A DNA stretch of 64,000 nt from Zantedeschia hybrid cultivar (Eukaryota; Streptophyta; Magnoliopsida; Alismatales; Araceae). The position numbers and the translations under genes were made by a program. The notes below the pieces were generated by a model. It saw only the letters and a list, made by a program, of their open reading frames with translations. It was not told where the DNA came from and made no database searches. The DNA is taken from assembly GCA_030544215.1 (NCBI GenBank), contig JARZZO010000009.1, positions 54,989,129 to 55,053,128 of the forward strand. The letters run 5' to 3'. Every line of letters begins with the position of its first letter. Position 1 is the stretch's first letter. Positions 46,405-57,946 of the stretch are shown here, in pieces.

Positions 46405-49053
46405 TGTAAGGATTCAGGATTCGGGTTCAATTATCGGGTCGGTTTCGGGCCGGACCCCCTGGTTTGGTCCCTGATGAGTCTGGGGTGTGCCTCCAAAATG
46501 ACATCTAGGGTGCACGACGCCTTTCGAATGGCATCTTGCTGTGTAGACGCCATTTAGCTGGGTTGTTGTTGTGCCACGTGGGTGCCACGTGGGCTGGCTT
46601 TAGGCCGCGAGAGTACGGCCCCGGTCTTGTCGTTTGAACGGCGTCCTTGATGGACGACGCCATTCAGAATACGACTCTCGTTTGTCAGAATACGGCCTGT
46701 CATGTCAGCTGATAGGCGTCTGTCTTGCACGACGCGTTTTAACCTGTTTCAGTTTGACCCCGCGAGCCTTCCCTCCTTTCTCTCATTCTCTCCTTCTCAT
46801 TCACCCTCTTCCCTCTCTCCGACCCCCTCCGATCCCTCCTTCCCTTTCCCTTCCCTTTCTTCCTCTTCCACCACTCCAACACCTCTCTACCTGTTACCAC
46901 TACCACAACCACTTCCTCCGCGGCACTTCATTCTCCGGGCGGCGGCCGACGTCCCAGGGAGTGACGGCGTCCTCGGCGGTACCGGCGGCGGTTTGCGGTG
47001 CGGTGGTTCGGCGGCATGGAGCCAGGAGGAGTTCAAGTAACCGGTTGGGGGACGAACCTTGCATATAATGTGGTTGTTTCATCCATGTTTCCCACTTTAA
47101 AGCATGATACGCGTATGGGGTTTTGGGAAGAATGAGCATGTTAAGGGGTTTTTAAGGAAAATGGTCGTTTTTATGAAATGGGGATTAGTGGGTTTCACGT
47201 GGTGAATTGGTTTCCCCTCTTCATTTCCTACTCTTGGGTATTTCTAGGGTAATCTTGGGGAAAAGGGAACCCTCGGGTTGAGCTGCAGGAACCGGGTTTC
47301 TGGCTCTCAATGACGTCGCGCTCGGACGACGCCATTTAAAATGATGATGGGCCAGCACGAAGCCATTTAGGCAGAATTGTCCCAGAAGCGATTTCTGTTA
47401 GAATAGAGTTCTGTGTTGAATGGCATCTAGAGACAGCGACGCCGTTCAAAAGGCAGCTTCCCAGGACGACGCGTTTTAAGTGAAATCACCCCGTAGTCTG
47501 TCTTTGCTTCTGTCGCTAACAGGCGACTAGGGACAGCGACGCGTTTTAAAAGATGACGACTAGGCACGACGCCTTTTAGGCTATATTCTGGGGCCGAGTT
47601 TATATGAACCAGTTTGGGATGTTTGAATGGCGTCGGCCACGGGCGACGCGATTTAAGATATAATCACAATAACTTATGATATTAATATGTGCTTACACTG
47701 TTAGATAGTTTAATCAAGTGCATGCTTTAAATGATACATCGAGGCCGGGGATTTCTGTATGATTGGGATCGCATCGTGTGTGCATGTGGTTATACGATTG
47801 TGGAGCTGGAACAATTGTGGTTTGCGTTTGTCTCCTTGTGCCGATGTGGGAGGGCCATGGTGTCTGTGTGGCATTGTTGTCGTACCGGTGTGGGAGGGGT
47901 ACATGTTGTGTTTTCACCTATGGCTGGGGGAAGCAGAACCACCTAGAGCTAGTCGGGCCTGAGTAGCCAGCGCGCTATCTGAGGGGTTACTGTTTGGTCT
48001 CAGCGAGTCGGTGCTTTCCTAGTTTGTCGTGGCAGCTTCCGGCGGGTTTCTTATTGTGGAGCCAGGTGTGGTGCTGCTGGAGTTTTACCCTTTCGCCACT
48101 GGGCCTGATTTAACCTGAGATATCGAGGTTACGAGTGGTACCGTTCGCCCTTTGGCCTGATGTGACCCGGGAGGTTAGGATTGCGGGTAGTCCCTATAGC
48201 TTCGGTTTGTGGGGGGTTTCACCGGTCCCCAGGGCCCTCTTGAAGTGCCGAGGCTTGGCGTTGAGGGAAGTCCGGTCAATAGGACAGTAGTTTAGACAAC
48301 TTGTGTGCACACGTAACTGGGCAGTGGTGGTTCACTGGTCCCAGTGAGTCCTAGTTTGACTCACTGCCTCACCCTACGGTGCCCGGAACACCATAGGGGT
48401 GGACAGGCGTGGGCGTTGGTGGTGTTGTGAGGGGACGTTTGTACGCGGTCGACAGTGTGGTTTGATCGTTTAGCCAGATCCTTGGTTACGAATTATGGTA
48501 TTGAGTTGGGTTACTTAACTGCTTAGAACTGTGCCTGTTGCATTACTAATACGTATGTTTCATATTAGGTTTTCGGAGCTGTGTTTACTGCTTTACTTAA
48601 TTGCCTTCATTTTGTACTATTATACTTGTGGGTGTGTGTGTGGGAGGCGGGGATCGGATGATCCCTACTGAGGCCAATTCTGGTGTGGCTCACTCCCTAC
48701 AGTTTCAGGTGTGGACTTCTTGGCGAGTGGCGGTGTGTGGTGTTCTTCTAGGTGTGCGGACCCGCAGCTATCTCAGTTCCGGGGTATGCCCCGATGTTGT
48801 TGTACTTTGCTTCTGCCTATACTTATTTAATTCTTTGGACCATGTAATTATTGTTGGACTGTGTACGGACATTATTAATTTCCTTCATGTGCACTTGTAT
48901 TTTCCTTGAAGTCCGTGTTATTGTTATATTTAGCCTTGTTTAACGATTACTCCTCCAGATGTGTTGTATGAGATCCGGGTGTGAACCCGTAGATAATAAT
49001 CTGATACCCATTTAGTAATCTGGTTTCCGGTTATAGGGTAGCGGGTCGTTACA
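46405..49053 (+). repeat. A1 LTR 3 (2649 bp)
   Basis: It starts TGTAAGGATTCAGG and ends GTCGTTACA, followed by the target duplication TTGTG (49054-49058) and the continuation of the A2 LTR. Dyads are as in LTR 1 with scattered substitutions. Confidence 0.92.
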
Positions 49054-49058
49054 TTGTG

Positions 49059-50781
49059 AAATGAGGATTAGTGTGTTTTAAGTGGTGATTTGGATTATCC
49101 CCTTCATTCCCTATTTTTAGGTATTTTTGGGGCAATTTTGGGGGGGGAGGAAATCCCATTTTGTGGCTCGGGGGAGGTTGTTGGAAAACCAGATTTCGGG
49201 CTCTAAATGGCGTCTGGCTAGGGCGACACCATTTGAAATGGTGACTGGCTAGGGCGACGCCATTTAGGCCAAATTTGTCCCGGGACCATTTTCTGTGGGA
49301 ATGAGTTCTGTTTTGAATGGCGTCTGAAGACAGCGACACCATTTGAAATGGTGATTGGATAGGACGATGCCATTTAAGTCAAAACCCCATTAATCCATGA
49401 AATTTATATGTGCATATATTGTTAGTTAATTTGGCTAAATGCATGCTTAAAATCATACATTGGGGATGGGGATTTCTGTATGATCGAAATCGCATTGTGT
49501 GTGTATGTTTATGCGATTGTGGACTTAGAACGATTGTGGTTTGCGTTTGACACCTTGTATCGGTGTGGGAGAGACGCGGTGTCTGTGTGGCATTAATGCC
49601 GTACCGGTGTGGGAGGGTTACATGTTAGTGTTTCACTTGTGGTTGGGAAAAGGTAGAACTACCTGAGCCAGACAGGCCAGAGTAGCCAGTGTGCTATCTG
49701 AGGGGTTGTTGTTCTATCCTAGTGGGTCGGTGCTTTCCTAGTTTGTCGTGGCAATTTTCAGTGTGTTTCTTACTATGGAGCTGGGTTTGGTGCTATTGGA
49801 GTTTACCTTTTCGCCATTAGGCCTGATGTAACTTGAGATATCGAGGTTATGAGTGGTACCCTTCGCCCTTTGTCTTGATGTGACCCGGGAGGTTAGGGTT
49901 ACGGGTAGTCCATATAGCTTCGGCTTGATGGGGGTTTCGCTGGTCCCCAGGGCCCTCGTGAAGCGCCTAGGCATAGCGTTGAGGGAAGTCCGATCAATAG
50001 GACAGTGGTCGAGACTGCTTGTGTGCACACATGACTCGGTGGTGGTGGTTCACTAGTGCCAGTTAGTCCTAGTTTGACTCACTGCCTCACCCTACAGTGT
50101 TCGGAACATCGTAGGGGTGGACAGGCATGGGTGTTGGTGGTGTTGTGAGGCGCCGTTTGTACGCGTTTGGCAGTGTGGTTTGTGTGTTTAGCCGGATATT
50201 TGGTTACGAATTGCGGTGTTGAGTTGGGTTGCATGAATTGCTTAGAACTGTGCCTGTTGCATTGCCAATGCATATGTTTCATATCGGAATTTGGGAATTT
50301 GTGGGAGCTGTGTTTACTGCTTTACTTAAATTGCCTACATCTTGTATTGTTGTACTTCTAAGTGCGTGTGTAGGAGGCGGGATCAGGTGATCCCTACTGA
50401 GCCCAATTTTGGTGTGGCTCACTCGCTAAGGTTTCAGGTGTGCACTTCTCGGCGAGTGTTGGCGTGTGGTGTTCTCCTTGGTGTGCAGGCCAGTAGCTAT
50501 CTTGGTTTCAGGGTATGCCCCGATGTTGTTGTACTTTCTTTTGCCTGTACTTATTTAATTCTTTGGATCATGTAATTATTGTTGGACTGTGTATAGACAT
50601 TATTATTTTACTTCCTACACACTTGTACTTTCTTTGAGGTCTGTAAGATTATTATATTTAGCCTTGTTTAATGCTTACTTCTCCAGACGTGTCGTTTGAG
50701 ATCCGGGTGTGAACTCGTAGATAATGATCCGATACTCATTTAGTAATCGGGTCTCCGATTATAGGATGGCGGGTCATTACA
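49059..50781 (+). repeat. A2 5' LTR, right part
   Basis: It resumes the A2 LTR after A1 (AAATGAGGATTAGTG, matching the uninterrupted A2 3' LTR near 53116) and ends GGGTCATTACA. It holds dyads at 49209 and 49240 plus a related pair near 49325-49380. No gene is supported. Confidence 0.88.
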
Positions 50782-50935
50782 GATGGTATCAGAGCTCAGT
50801 CTGGTCGAGTATGTGATAAAATCGGTTAGATATTATAGTCCAACAATAAGTATGAGTTTGTACGGGTGACGGCTACTGGCATAGATTAATAGGTTTTCAC
50901 GTGCTTGTTTCGATTTTCGTGTTTATAGAGTAGTG

Positions 50936-51991
50936 ATGGCACCGAAGAGGAGAGTTCCGTTGGTTCGTAATATGGGAACTGACGATGGTAGTTCAGGGGC
51001 AGATGGGCAGAATGTGGATCGTTTCTTGGAGGCTGTGATTGGGGCAATGTCTAGATATCAACCTAGAGATGGTAGTGAGGGATCCAACTCCCGAGGTGGT
51101 CAGTCCGTGGTGATGGAATGGTTCTTGAAGTTGAAGACTTCTTCTTTTACGGGTCGACTTGTCCTAGATGAGGCAGCTCATTGGATTAAGGAAGTGGAGA
51201 AAGCATTCGATGTTCTTGAGTGTGCTGAGAATGACAAGACTTTGTTGGTAACCTACTTGTTGAAAGACGATGCCTGTGATTGGTGGGTTACCATCAAGAG
51301 AATAATGTTTTCGGATAGGTCATTGAGAGAGATTCCCTGGGAGGCATTCGTAAGAGAGTTTAGTGGACAGTACCTTCCGAGGCACGTTCGGAAGGGCAAG
51401 GAAAGGGAGTTTATGGAATTGGTGTAGAGTGATATGTCAGTTCTGGAATATCAGATGAAGTTTGTAGCTCTGGGAAGGTTCGTTCCGCATATATCTGAAA
51501 ATGAGGAACGCCGAACAGAGAGATTTGTGGATGGACTCCGGTTCGATCTGAGGGGAATGGTGGCATCTCATTGTTGTAGTAATCTTGCATCAGCAGTTCG
51601 GTGCGCAGCAACAGTGGAGACTCAGTTCCAACAAATGGCGAAATAGTTGGAGCGATCAGCACGAGGGTAGCAACAGAGCAAGAACAAATCGGCAATTCTT
51701 TCGACAGACGGTTCAAGTTCCTTTGGGTCCGGGTTCCAGGGGATGCTTTATGACGAGGACGAAGACGGTTCGGTTCGACAGATGCAGACTGTGGCTAGCA
51801 GACAGCAAGAAGCGGGTCATGATACGACAAATCATTGTCCTCGTTGTGGTAGGCAGCATGGTGATTGGATATGTCCGTTGGTCACTGGTAGCTGTTTCGG
51901 TTGTGGTAGGAAGGGACATCTTGTGAGAAACTGTCTCCAGAAGAATAAGATAGGTCAGGAGCCAAGTGGTAAGAAGAAGCCCAGGACCTAG
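50936..51991 (+). pseudogene. A2 Gag (three in-frame stops)
   Basis: Homologous to A1 gag copy 1 throughout, start ATG at 50936, with no frameshift: 51427, 51646 and about 51667 are all TAG in the original frame. The first replaces Gln (CAG in A1). The CCHC knuckle CFGCGRKGHLVRNC near the C-terminus is kept. No pol follows. Confidence 0.9.
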
Positions 51992-52375
51992 AGTAGTGTT
52001 GTGTGTTCTCTTAGAAGAGGTCCGAGATGCTGGGCGAGATGAAACTTTTGTCTTATCTTTTAGGTTGTAGTTGTGAGCACTTATGGCACTTTTTATGTGT
52101 TTTGGACACGGTGGAGAATCAATTTTGTAATATGTGCCTCGTAAGGCTAATGAATGGTTGTATTAGTCTATCAATGTTTATAGTATCATAGAACGTGGTT
52201 AGCCTAGTGTTGATGAGATCGACCGATTATATGGAGCCCCGTAGAGGAGTGTGATTAGTAAGGGCGATTGATGTGAACCATGTCACCGGTGTGGAATTGT
52301 CAACAGTGGTTGTCTTTCGAGCGGTTACAATTTTGAGGACGAAATTTTGTACAATTTTAAGGACAAAATTTTGTT

Positions 52376-52388
52376 AAGGGAGGGAATA
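52376..52388 (+). promoter_or_regulatory. A2 polypurine tract
   Basis: AAGGGAGGGAATA ends where the A2 3' LTR starts. The preceding GGACGAAATTTTGT block is partly duplicated (52337-52350 and 52360-52374). Confidence 0.8.
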
Positions 52389-53239
52389 TGTAAGGACTGA
52401 GGTTTCGGGTATAGTTATCGGGTCGATTTTGGAGCTGGACCCCTTGGTTTGGGCCCTAGTGGGTCTGGGGCGTGCCTTTAAAACGACGTATGGGGTGCAC
52501 GACGCCATTTAGATAGCTCGTTGTTGCACCACGTGGGAGGGCGTTGGGGCACATGTGTACAACCTTAGTCATGTCGTGTGAATGGCGTCTTGGATGGACG
52601 ACGCGATTCAGACATTCTGCCAAAGTACGACCCCGTCCTGTCGCCTAAATGACGTCGATTGTGAACGACGCGATTTCACCTGTTTCAATTTGACACCCTG
52701 AGCCTTCCCTCTTTTCTCTCATTCTCTCCTTCTCACTCTCTCTCTTCCCTCTCTCCGATCCCCTCTGTTTCCCCCTTTCCTTTTCCCTTCCTCTTCTTCC
52801 TCTTCCACCACTTCAACACCTCTCTACCTCTCACCACTTCCGTCACCACCTCCTCTACAGAACTTCATTCTCCAGACGGTGGCCGACATCCCGGCAGAGT
52901 GACCGTGTCTACGGCGGTACTGGCTACAGTTTGCGGTGCGGTGGTTCGGCGGCACGGAGTTAGGAGGAGTTCAAGTGACCGGTAGGGGGACGATCTTCGT
53001 TTTATTTGTTTAAAATCATGTTTTCCCCCCCTTTAAAGCATGTATTGTGTATGGAGGCTTTTGGGTAGAAAAGCATATTCTAAGGGGTTTTTTATGAAAA
53101 TAGGCATTTTTGTCAAATGAGGATCAGTGTGTTTTAAGTGGTGATTTGGATTCTCTCCTTCATTCTCTATTTTTTGGTATTTTTGGGACAATTTTGGGGG
53201 GGAGGAAATCCCGTTTTGTGGCTCGGGGGAGGTTGCAGG
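52389..53239 (+). repeat. A2 3' LTR, left part
   Basis: It starts TGTAAGGACTGAGG and aligns with 18578 onward. It is cut at 53239 by B2; the intact 5' LTR reads on past this place at about 49187 with a different sequence. GCAGG at 53235-53239 is the probable B2 target site, to be confirmed at the unseen end. Confidence 0.88.
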
Positions 53240-54541
53240 TGTGAGTGCTCAAATTTGATGTGTGATTATCATGAAAATTTGTTGATTAAATGACAAATAA
53301 ACCTATTAAAACTATGTGATCGCCAGAAAGCTTTTGACTAAAAAGCTTCAAAAGATAAATGATGATCGCTTACCTGTTTCAGACGTAGGAGATGTTGAAG
53401 TTCTTGATTCTTCCTCTTCAGCTAGCTAAAGAAAAAGAGCTATTTTAATCTTGTTCTTACTTTGAATGCTGATTGCACTTTGAGTATTGTCCAAATCTTC
53501 TTTGATTTCTTCCTCTTGATCTTCGGATACACCTTTGTACCTTGCAAAGAATGAGATAAAAAGAGGAGAAAGATTAATAAGAATTAAATGGGGGTAGTAT
53601 CTATTCTAATGAGAATTCTAATCATGCAACTCAAATAAGATGAACTTACTTGTTTTATGGTCTTTAAAACACCTTAGCATGTGGGTTAGAAAAATATGTT
53701 AGTGTTGTGTGAATAGTATGAAATGATGTGATGAATAGAATTATGAAACTAATATGATGGAATTAATGAAAAATATGCAGAGATTAATGAGGAATTAATT
53801 AAGAAGACTAAGTTGAATGGCCCCTGGAAGCCTTGGTTCTTGAATGGACAAAGAGGATGAATAAAGGATGAAGCTCTTCTTTCAAGACTCCTGAAAGTAG
53901 TCGTGCAGCGCCTCGATCCTTCTTTAACTCCTTCAGCGTTTGGACGTCGTCTCTCTCTTAAATTCTTAACCTTTTCCTTCTTTATAAGCTTGTGTATTGA
54001 TAGACTTAAGTTCAAGGCTCTCACGCGCATCCGTGGTCACTTATGGATTAACATAAAAGAATTTGGAGCCAATCCAACCAAGAAACCGATAAACATATGC
54101 TAATTCATCATTATCTGTAATTAACTAAAACGCGTCGCCCAAGGGAGACGTCTTTTTGCTTAATTAAGATAAAGATAAACTCGGGAAAACATAAACCATT
54201 ATTATTAGGAAACCTAAATGGCGTCGTGATATGTAGACGTCTTTTAGTTAATTAACAAATTAATTAAAAATTAAATTAAAAATCAAAATATGAATAAAAT
54301 CTTGAATGAAGTCTTCATAAGCCAACGTCTTTTAAGATAATTTTCATATTTGATTAAAAATCTAAGTTAAAACAAATTTCATTAATAAACTTAAATAATG
54401 TCTTTCTAACTCGATGCTATTTAGAAAATCAATCCAGTAAAATAATAAAAATTAACTAATGACTAAATATCAGACCATTTTGGGGTATTATTATATGATA
54501 TGAAATTTATTGAAAATGATGTCAAAATTAACGTGTCTACA
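53240..54541 (-). repeat. B2 3' LTR (1302 bp)
   Basis: On the minus strand it starts TGTAGACACGTTAATTTTGAC (54541) and ends AGCACTCACA (53240), the B-family borders. Dyads at 54131 and 54220 keep the 10-nt apex; two others near 54307 and 54400 have decayed arms. Diverged from the B1 LTRs much more than those are from each other. Confidence 0.9.
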
Positions 54542-55868
54542 GTTGCCTCACCTTAGCATTGACTTTGCAAGGGAGTGAAATGAAATGGAATGTACTGAAA
54601 AGGTGACGCCAAGGTATGATGAGACACGCTCTCAATATCATATGATGGGAATTTTTCTCAAAACGATCAATGAAGATAACTCAAAAATATCGATGGAATC
54701 AATCATATCTGAATGAGGTAGACAAAAGAAACAAAATAAAGTCGATCAACATTGACGATTCGGAAGTACCCTAGGTAACAAATCTTGCAGGTTTCATTAT
54801 GGGGAGCGGTTACCAGTCAATGTGCAAGTGCTGCAACTATGATGGATCTTAAAAAGAAACAAGGAATGTTGGATAAAGAATCCAAGAAAGGATATAATTC
54901 TAAGGAAATCTTTAAGTGAACCTCAAAGATAATCAAGATATTCAATTCAAAATAGAATATTTCATATCATGTTGGGATTTATTTGATCAATAGTTTGAAG
55001 TTTAATCAATAATTAATTCTTATTACAATTATATCAAAGTCCTACATGATGCATACTAGGCTAAAAGAAAAATATAAAATCAAATAAAATATAAATTAAT
55101 CAAGGATAATATTGTTAAATTGTCATTAATGAATCAATATACCTATTCTGCAATTCAGTGCTAAGCCGAAGCTCATTTATCCACGCACTTTTTCACAAAA
55201 GCGGAACCATCGTTATCGTTAATTAACAATCCAACGGCCTATCCATGCGTTTAAGTATTCTCTAGAATTATCACTGTTTTTAATGAAGGGGAACTCAAAT
55301 TCTAGTTTCATCAAAAGCACAGGGTCCTTGATATATCTAATAACTATTTATCATATAGTAAATGCCAATGCAAATCAATTACAAAATAGAATACAGGGAT
55401 AGAGATAACCGTCTTTTTAGCCATAGTTAGGACTCATAAACTCTCACAATGGGACCTTCTTGAGATTTTCAACTTTGTTGTCATTTCTTTGAATTTTCAG
55501 CACTCAATAATCATCAGTAATTTCAAGCAAGCATCAAATATGGATAAATATAGAATTTCGAGCAAATAATGGGAAAATCCTGAAACGCGTCGTGTCGCAC
55601 CGACGCTATTATAATAATTCAAATAACGTCACTGTTCACCAACGCCATTTAAGTCGCAGAAACAGATTTTTGCCGTGTTCCATCCGGACTCCAACTCTCT
55701 TCATGTTTATCCCTTCTCTAATTCGAAAAAGACTCTTCAATTTCGTAAACCTTTATACATAAGGTTTCTTAACTCGTATTAAGGCAAATCCAAATCCAAT
55801 CTAGAGATCAAAGTAAGGAATTTTCTCTAAAGTTCATGATTTTAAAGGGAAAAAAGCTCAAGAACAAA
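54542..55868. other. B2 non-coding region between 3' LTR and antisense gene 1
   Basis: Corresponds to B1 36967-38211 in reverse. The first bases, AAGGTGAGGCAAC on the minus strand, are the likely plus-strand priming site. Dyads lie at 55586 and 55625. No gene is supported. Confidence 0.65.
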
Positions 55869-57149
55869 ATGGATTCTTCAAACAAGAGGATAAAGAAGAT
55901 GCTTGAGAAGCTTTCAGAGGTGAAAGATCTTTTGAGCGGGAGAGATCCTAACTTTTAAGTAAGTTAAATCCTCTCTTTCTTTTAACTCTTCTTCTTCAAT
56001 TTCTTCATGGAATTAAAGTAATTTTTTTTATTCATCTAGGCATATCCTCTTTTTTCCGGTCCAAGAAAATTATCTTCCCTTCCTTGGATTCAGAAGCTTG
56101 CAAAAAATATCACTATCTTCATGCAATCTTATGTTTCCAAGTGGAATATCCAAGGCTTAGTTGTCCATGCAAAGCGCTGTAAAAGTTCAAACATGGATTG
56201 GGCAGCGATGAGTGCTCTAATTGAGTTGTGGTATCCACAAACTCATACTTTCCTTTTTGCTGAGTTCGAATCCACTATACTTCTTGAAGAGGCCGAACTT
56301 CTATTGGGCCTTCCTAAGATCAAACTGAACAATGATGAATTGATCTTAAACAAAATGGCTCTTATGAGGGAAAATATCACAGGTCAGCAATTATTGATGA
56401 AGATTATGAAGGATCCAAAAGAAGTTCAAGGATGCCTTACTAAGAAAGGGATTAACCTTACAAAGCTGGCAGAGTGGACTTTGTATGAGATTGAAGAACT
56501 CAAAGAAGATGATACTGAGAACGTGATGAAGGCGTTCACTACATACCTGACTAGAACTCTATTCTTTCCTGCCCAGGACAATATTCTGGAGGATGATCAA
56601 GTTAGTGCAATTTGTGGGATCTTTGAAGGAAAACAAATCGGCACGACGATCCTAGTCTATCTCTACAGTGGGCTTTCTGCAATATCTATAGGTCAGCCTC
56701 CTCATGGTTGCATGCTCCTCTTTGCTTTGTGGGTTGAGTTGCATTTCAAGTTCGAGTACCATAGTAGAAATTCTACAAACCCATCTCCGATATATCAAAA
56801 TCGTCCAATCTTTCATATTTTCCAATATCGTGAAATTCAATGAAATGATGATCAACCGAGTGCCCAAACTTAAGAATCGAGCTGATTGGCGAGCTTATTT
56901 GAAGACAATGCCATCATATGGATTCGATTCTTCTCCACTTGCACTTGTAGGGAAGATGATTCGAGTACGCCGTGCAACTGGTGCAGGGCTCCGACTGATT
57001 GGGGCAACTGAATTTGTGCTATATAATCCTCATCGCTGCTATACTCAACTCAGCATACCTCGCCATGAGTTCCCAGAGTTTTCCCTATTTCTCCAATCAA
57101 GAAGTGCACCTTGGAATTCGACGAAGATTTTGAAGCAACTGAACTTATA
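55869..57149 (+). pseudogene. B2 antisense gene 1: DUF7745-like, two exons
   Basis: Same model as in B1: exon 1 55869-55958 is again exactly 90 bp, intron 55959-56039 (GTAAGT..CATCTAG), exon 2 from 56040 in matching phase. The protein keeps WYPQTHTFLF, ILLEEAELLLGLP, FFPAQDNILEDDQVSAI and GCMLLFALWVELHF. Damage is a TAA as the last codon of exon 1 (CAA in B1) and one frameshift near 56820; the C-terminal part reads in another frame to 57149. The conserved intron position and length of exon 1 support the B1 gene model. Confidence 0.75.
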
Positions 57150-57946
57150 GTTACACTGTGGAACATTAGCTTCATCCATTGTATAAAATCTTTACACGAA
57201 GCTCATGAAAGATTAGCATATCTATATGTAATGGGACTTCGAGAAATTCTTCCTTAAAAACTCTCTTTTATTCCCTTTGATGTAATAAGGAATTTATTTT
57301 CAATAAAGAATCAATCCCCAAAGTTTTTTGATTTATCCATGATTTTTCCTTAAAATATGCTTTTCGGGTGTAAATAGCGTTGTCTAATAAAGACGTCTTT
57401 CAATCATAATTCAATTCCTTATTATGCTTAAAAACGCGTCTACACCTGTAGATGCCTTTCAATTCTCTCTCTTACTTTTCACAAAATTCTGCCATTAATC
57501 ATGTAATTAATCTAGTGAAATGCATCGTACTATGAGGACATGTTTAATCATTGTCCGTGGTACGATTCTGACCAGAATTGATGATTTAACTTGAAACACG
57601 TCGTGTCTCTTGGACGCGGTTTACGAATTTCAAAATCTCTTCTTTGCCGCCTTAGTTTATGTGCTTTGAATGGCGTCGTTGTCTCTCGACGCGTTTTAAA
57701 TTCTCCAAACAGAACCTGCGCGAGCCCGAGCTCTCCTTCCTCATTCTCTCAAAACTCTCTCTCTCCTCGTCCTCTTTCCTCTCTGGCGACTCCCTTCCTC
57801 TCCAGCGAACCTCTCAACTCCGGCGACCTCGAACCTCCCCACATTGTCAGCCATCTCCCTCTCTCATTCACTCCCTCTTACCCAAGCTCTCTCTCTTTCT
57901 CTCAAACTTGAGCCCCATCATCCCTCTCTCTCAAACCCTCGAAGCC
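57150..57946. other. B2 region between antisense genes, CT-rich leader
   Basis: No gene. Dyads lie at 57376, 57435, 57597 and 57672. A CT-rich tract at about 57720-57935 leads to the ATG of antisense gene 2, resembling a plant 5' untranslated leader; a similar tract is seen inside A-family LTRs. Confidence 0.55.

Larger units (their letters stand above)
19296..49053 (+). mobile_element. A1: tandem LTR-gag-LTR-gag-LTR retrotransposon block
   Basis: Three LTRs of near-equal length (2648 bp with B1 removed, 2647 and 2649 bp) alternate with two gag-bearing internal regions. The outer ends carry one target duplication: TTGTG at 19291-19295 and 49054-49058. B1 splits the first LTR. No pol sequence is present in either internal region. 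A block with three LTRs and one duplication is what unequal or intra-element recombination between LTRs would give. Confidence 0.9.
18578..53239 (+). mobile_element. A2: gag-only Ty3/gypsy element, interrupted by A1 and B2
   Basis: The 5' LTR is split (18578-19295 and 49059-50781, together 2441 bp); the internal part (50782-52388, about 1.6 kb) holds a primer-binding site, gag and polypurine tract; the 3' LTR starts at 52389 and is cut by B2 at 53239. No protease, reverse transcriptase or integrase is present, so it was non-autonomous. It resembles A1 in layout and sequence but is a distinct subfamily. Bases 19296-49058 inside these limits belong to later insertions. Confidence 0.85.
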
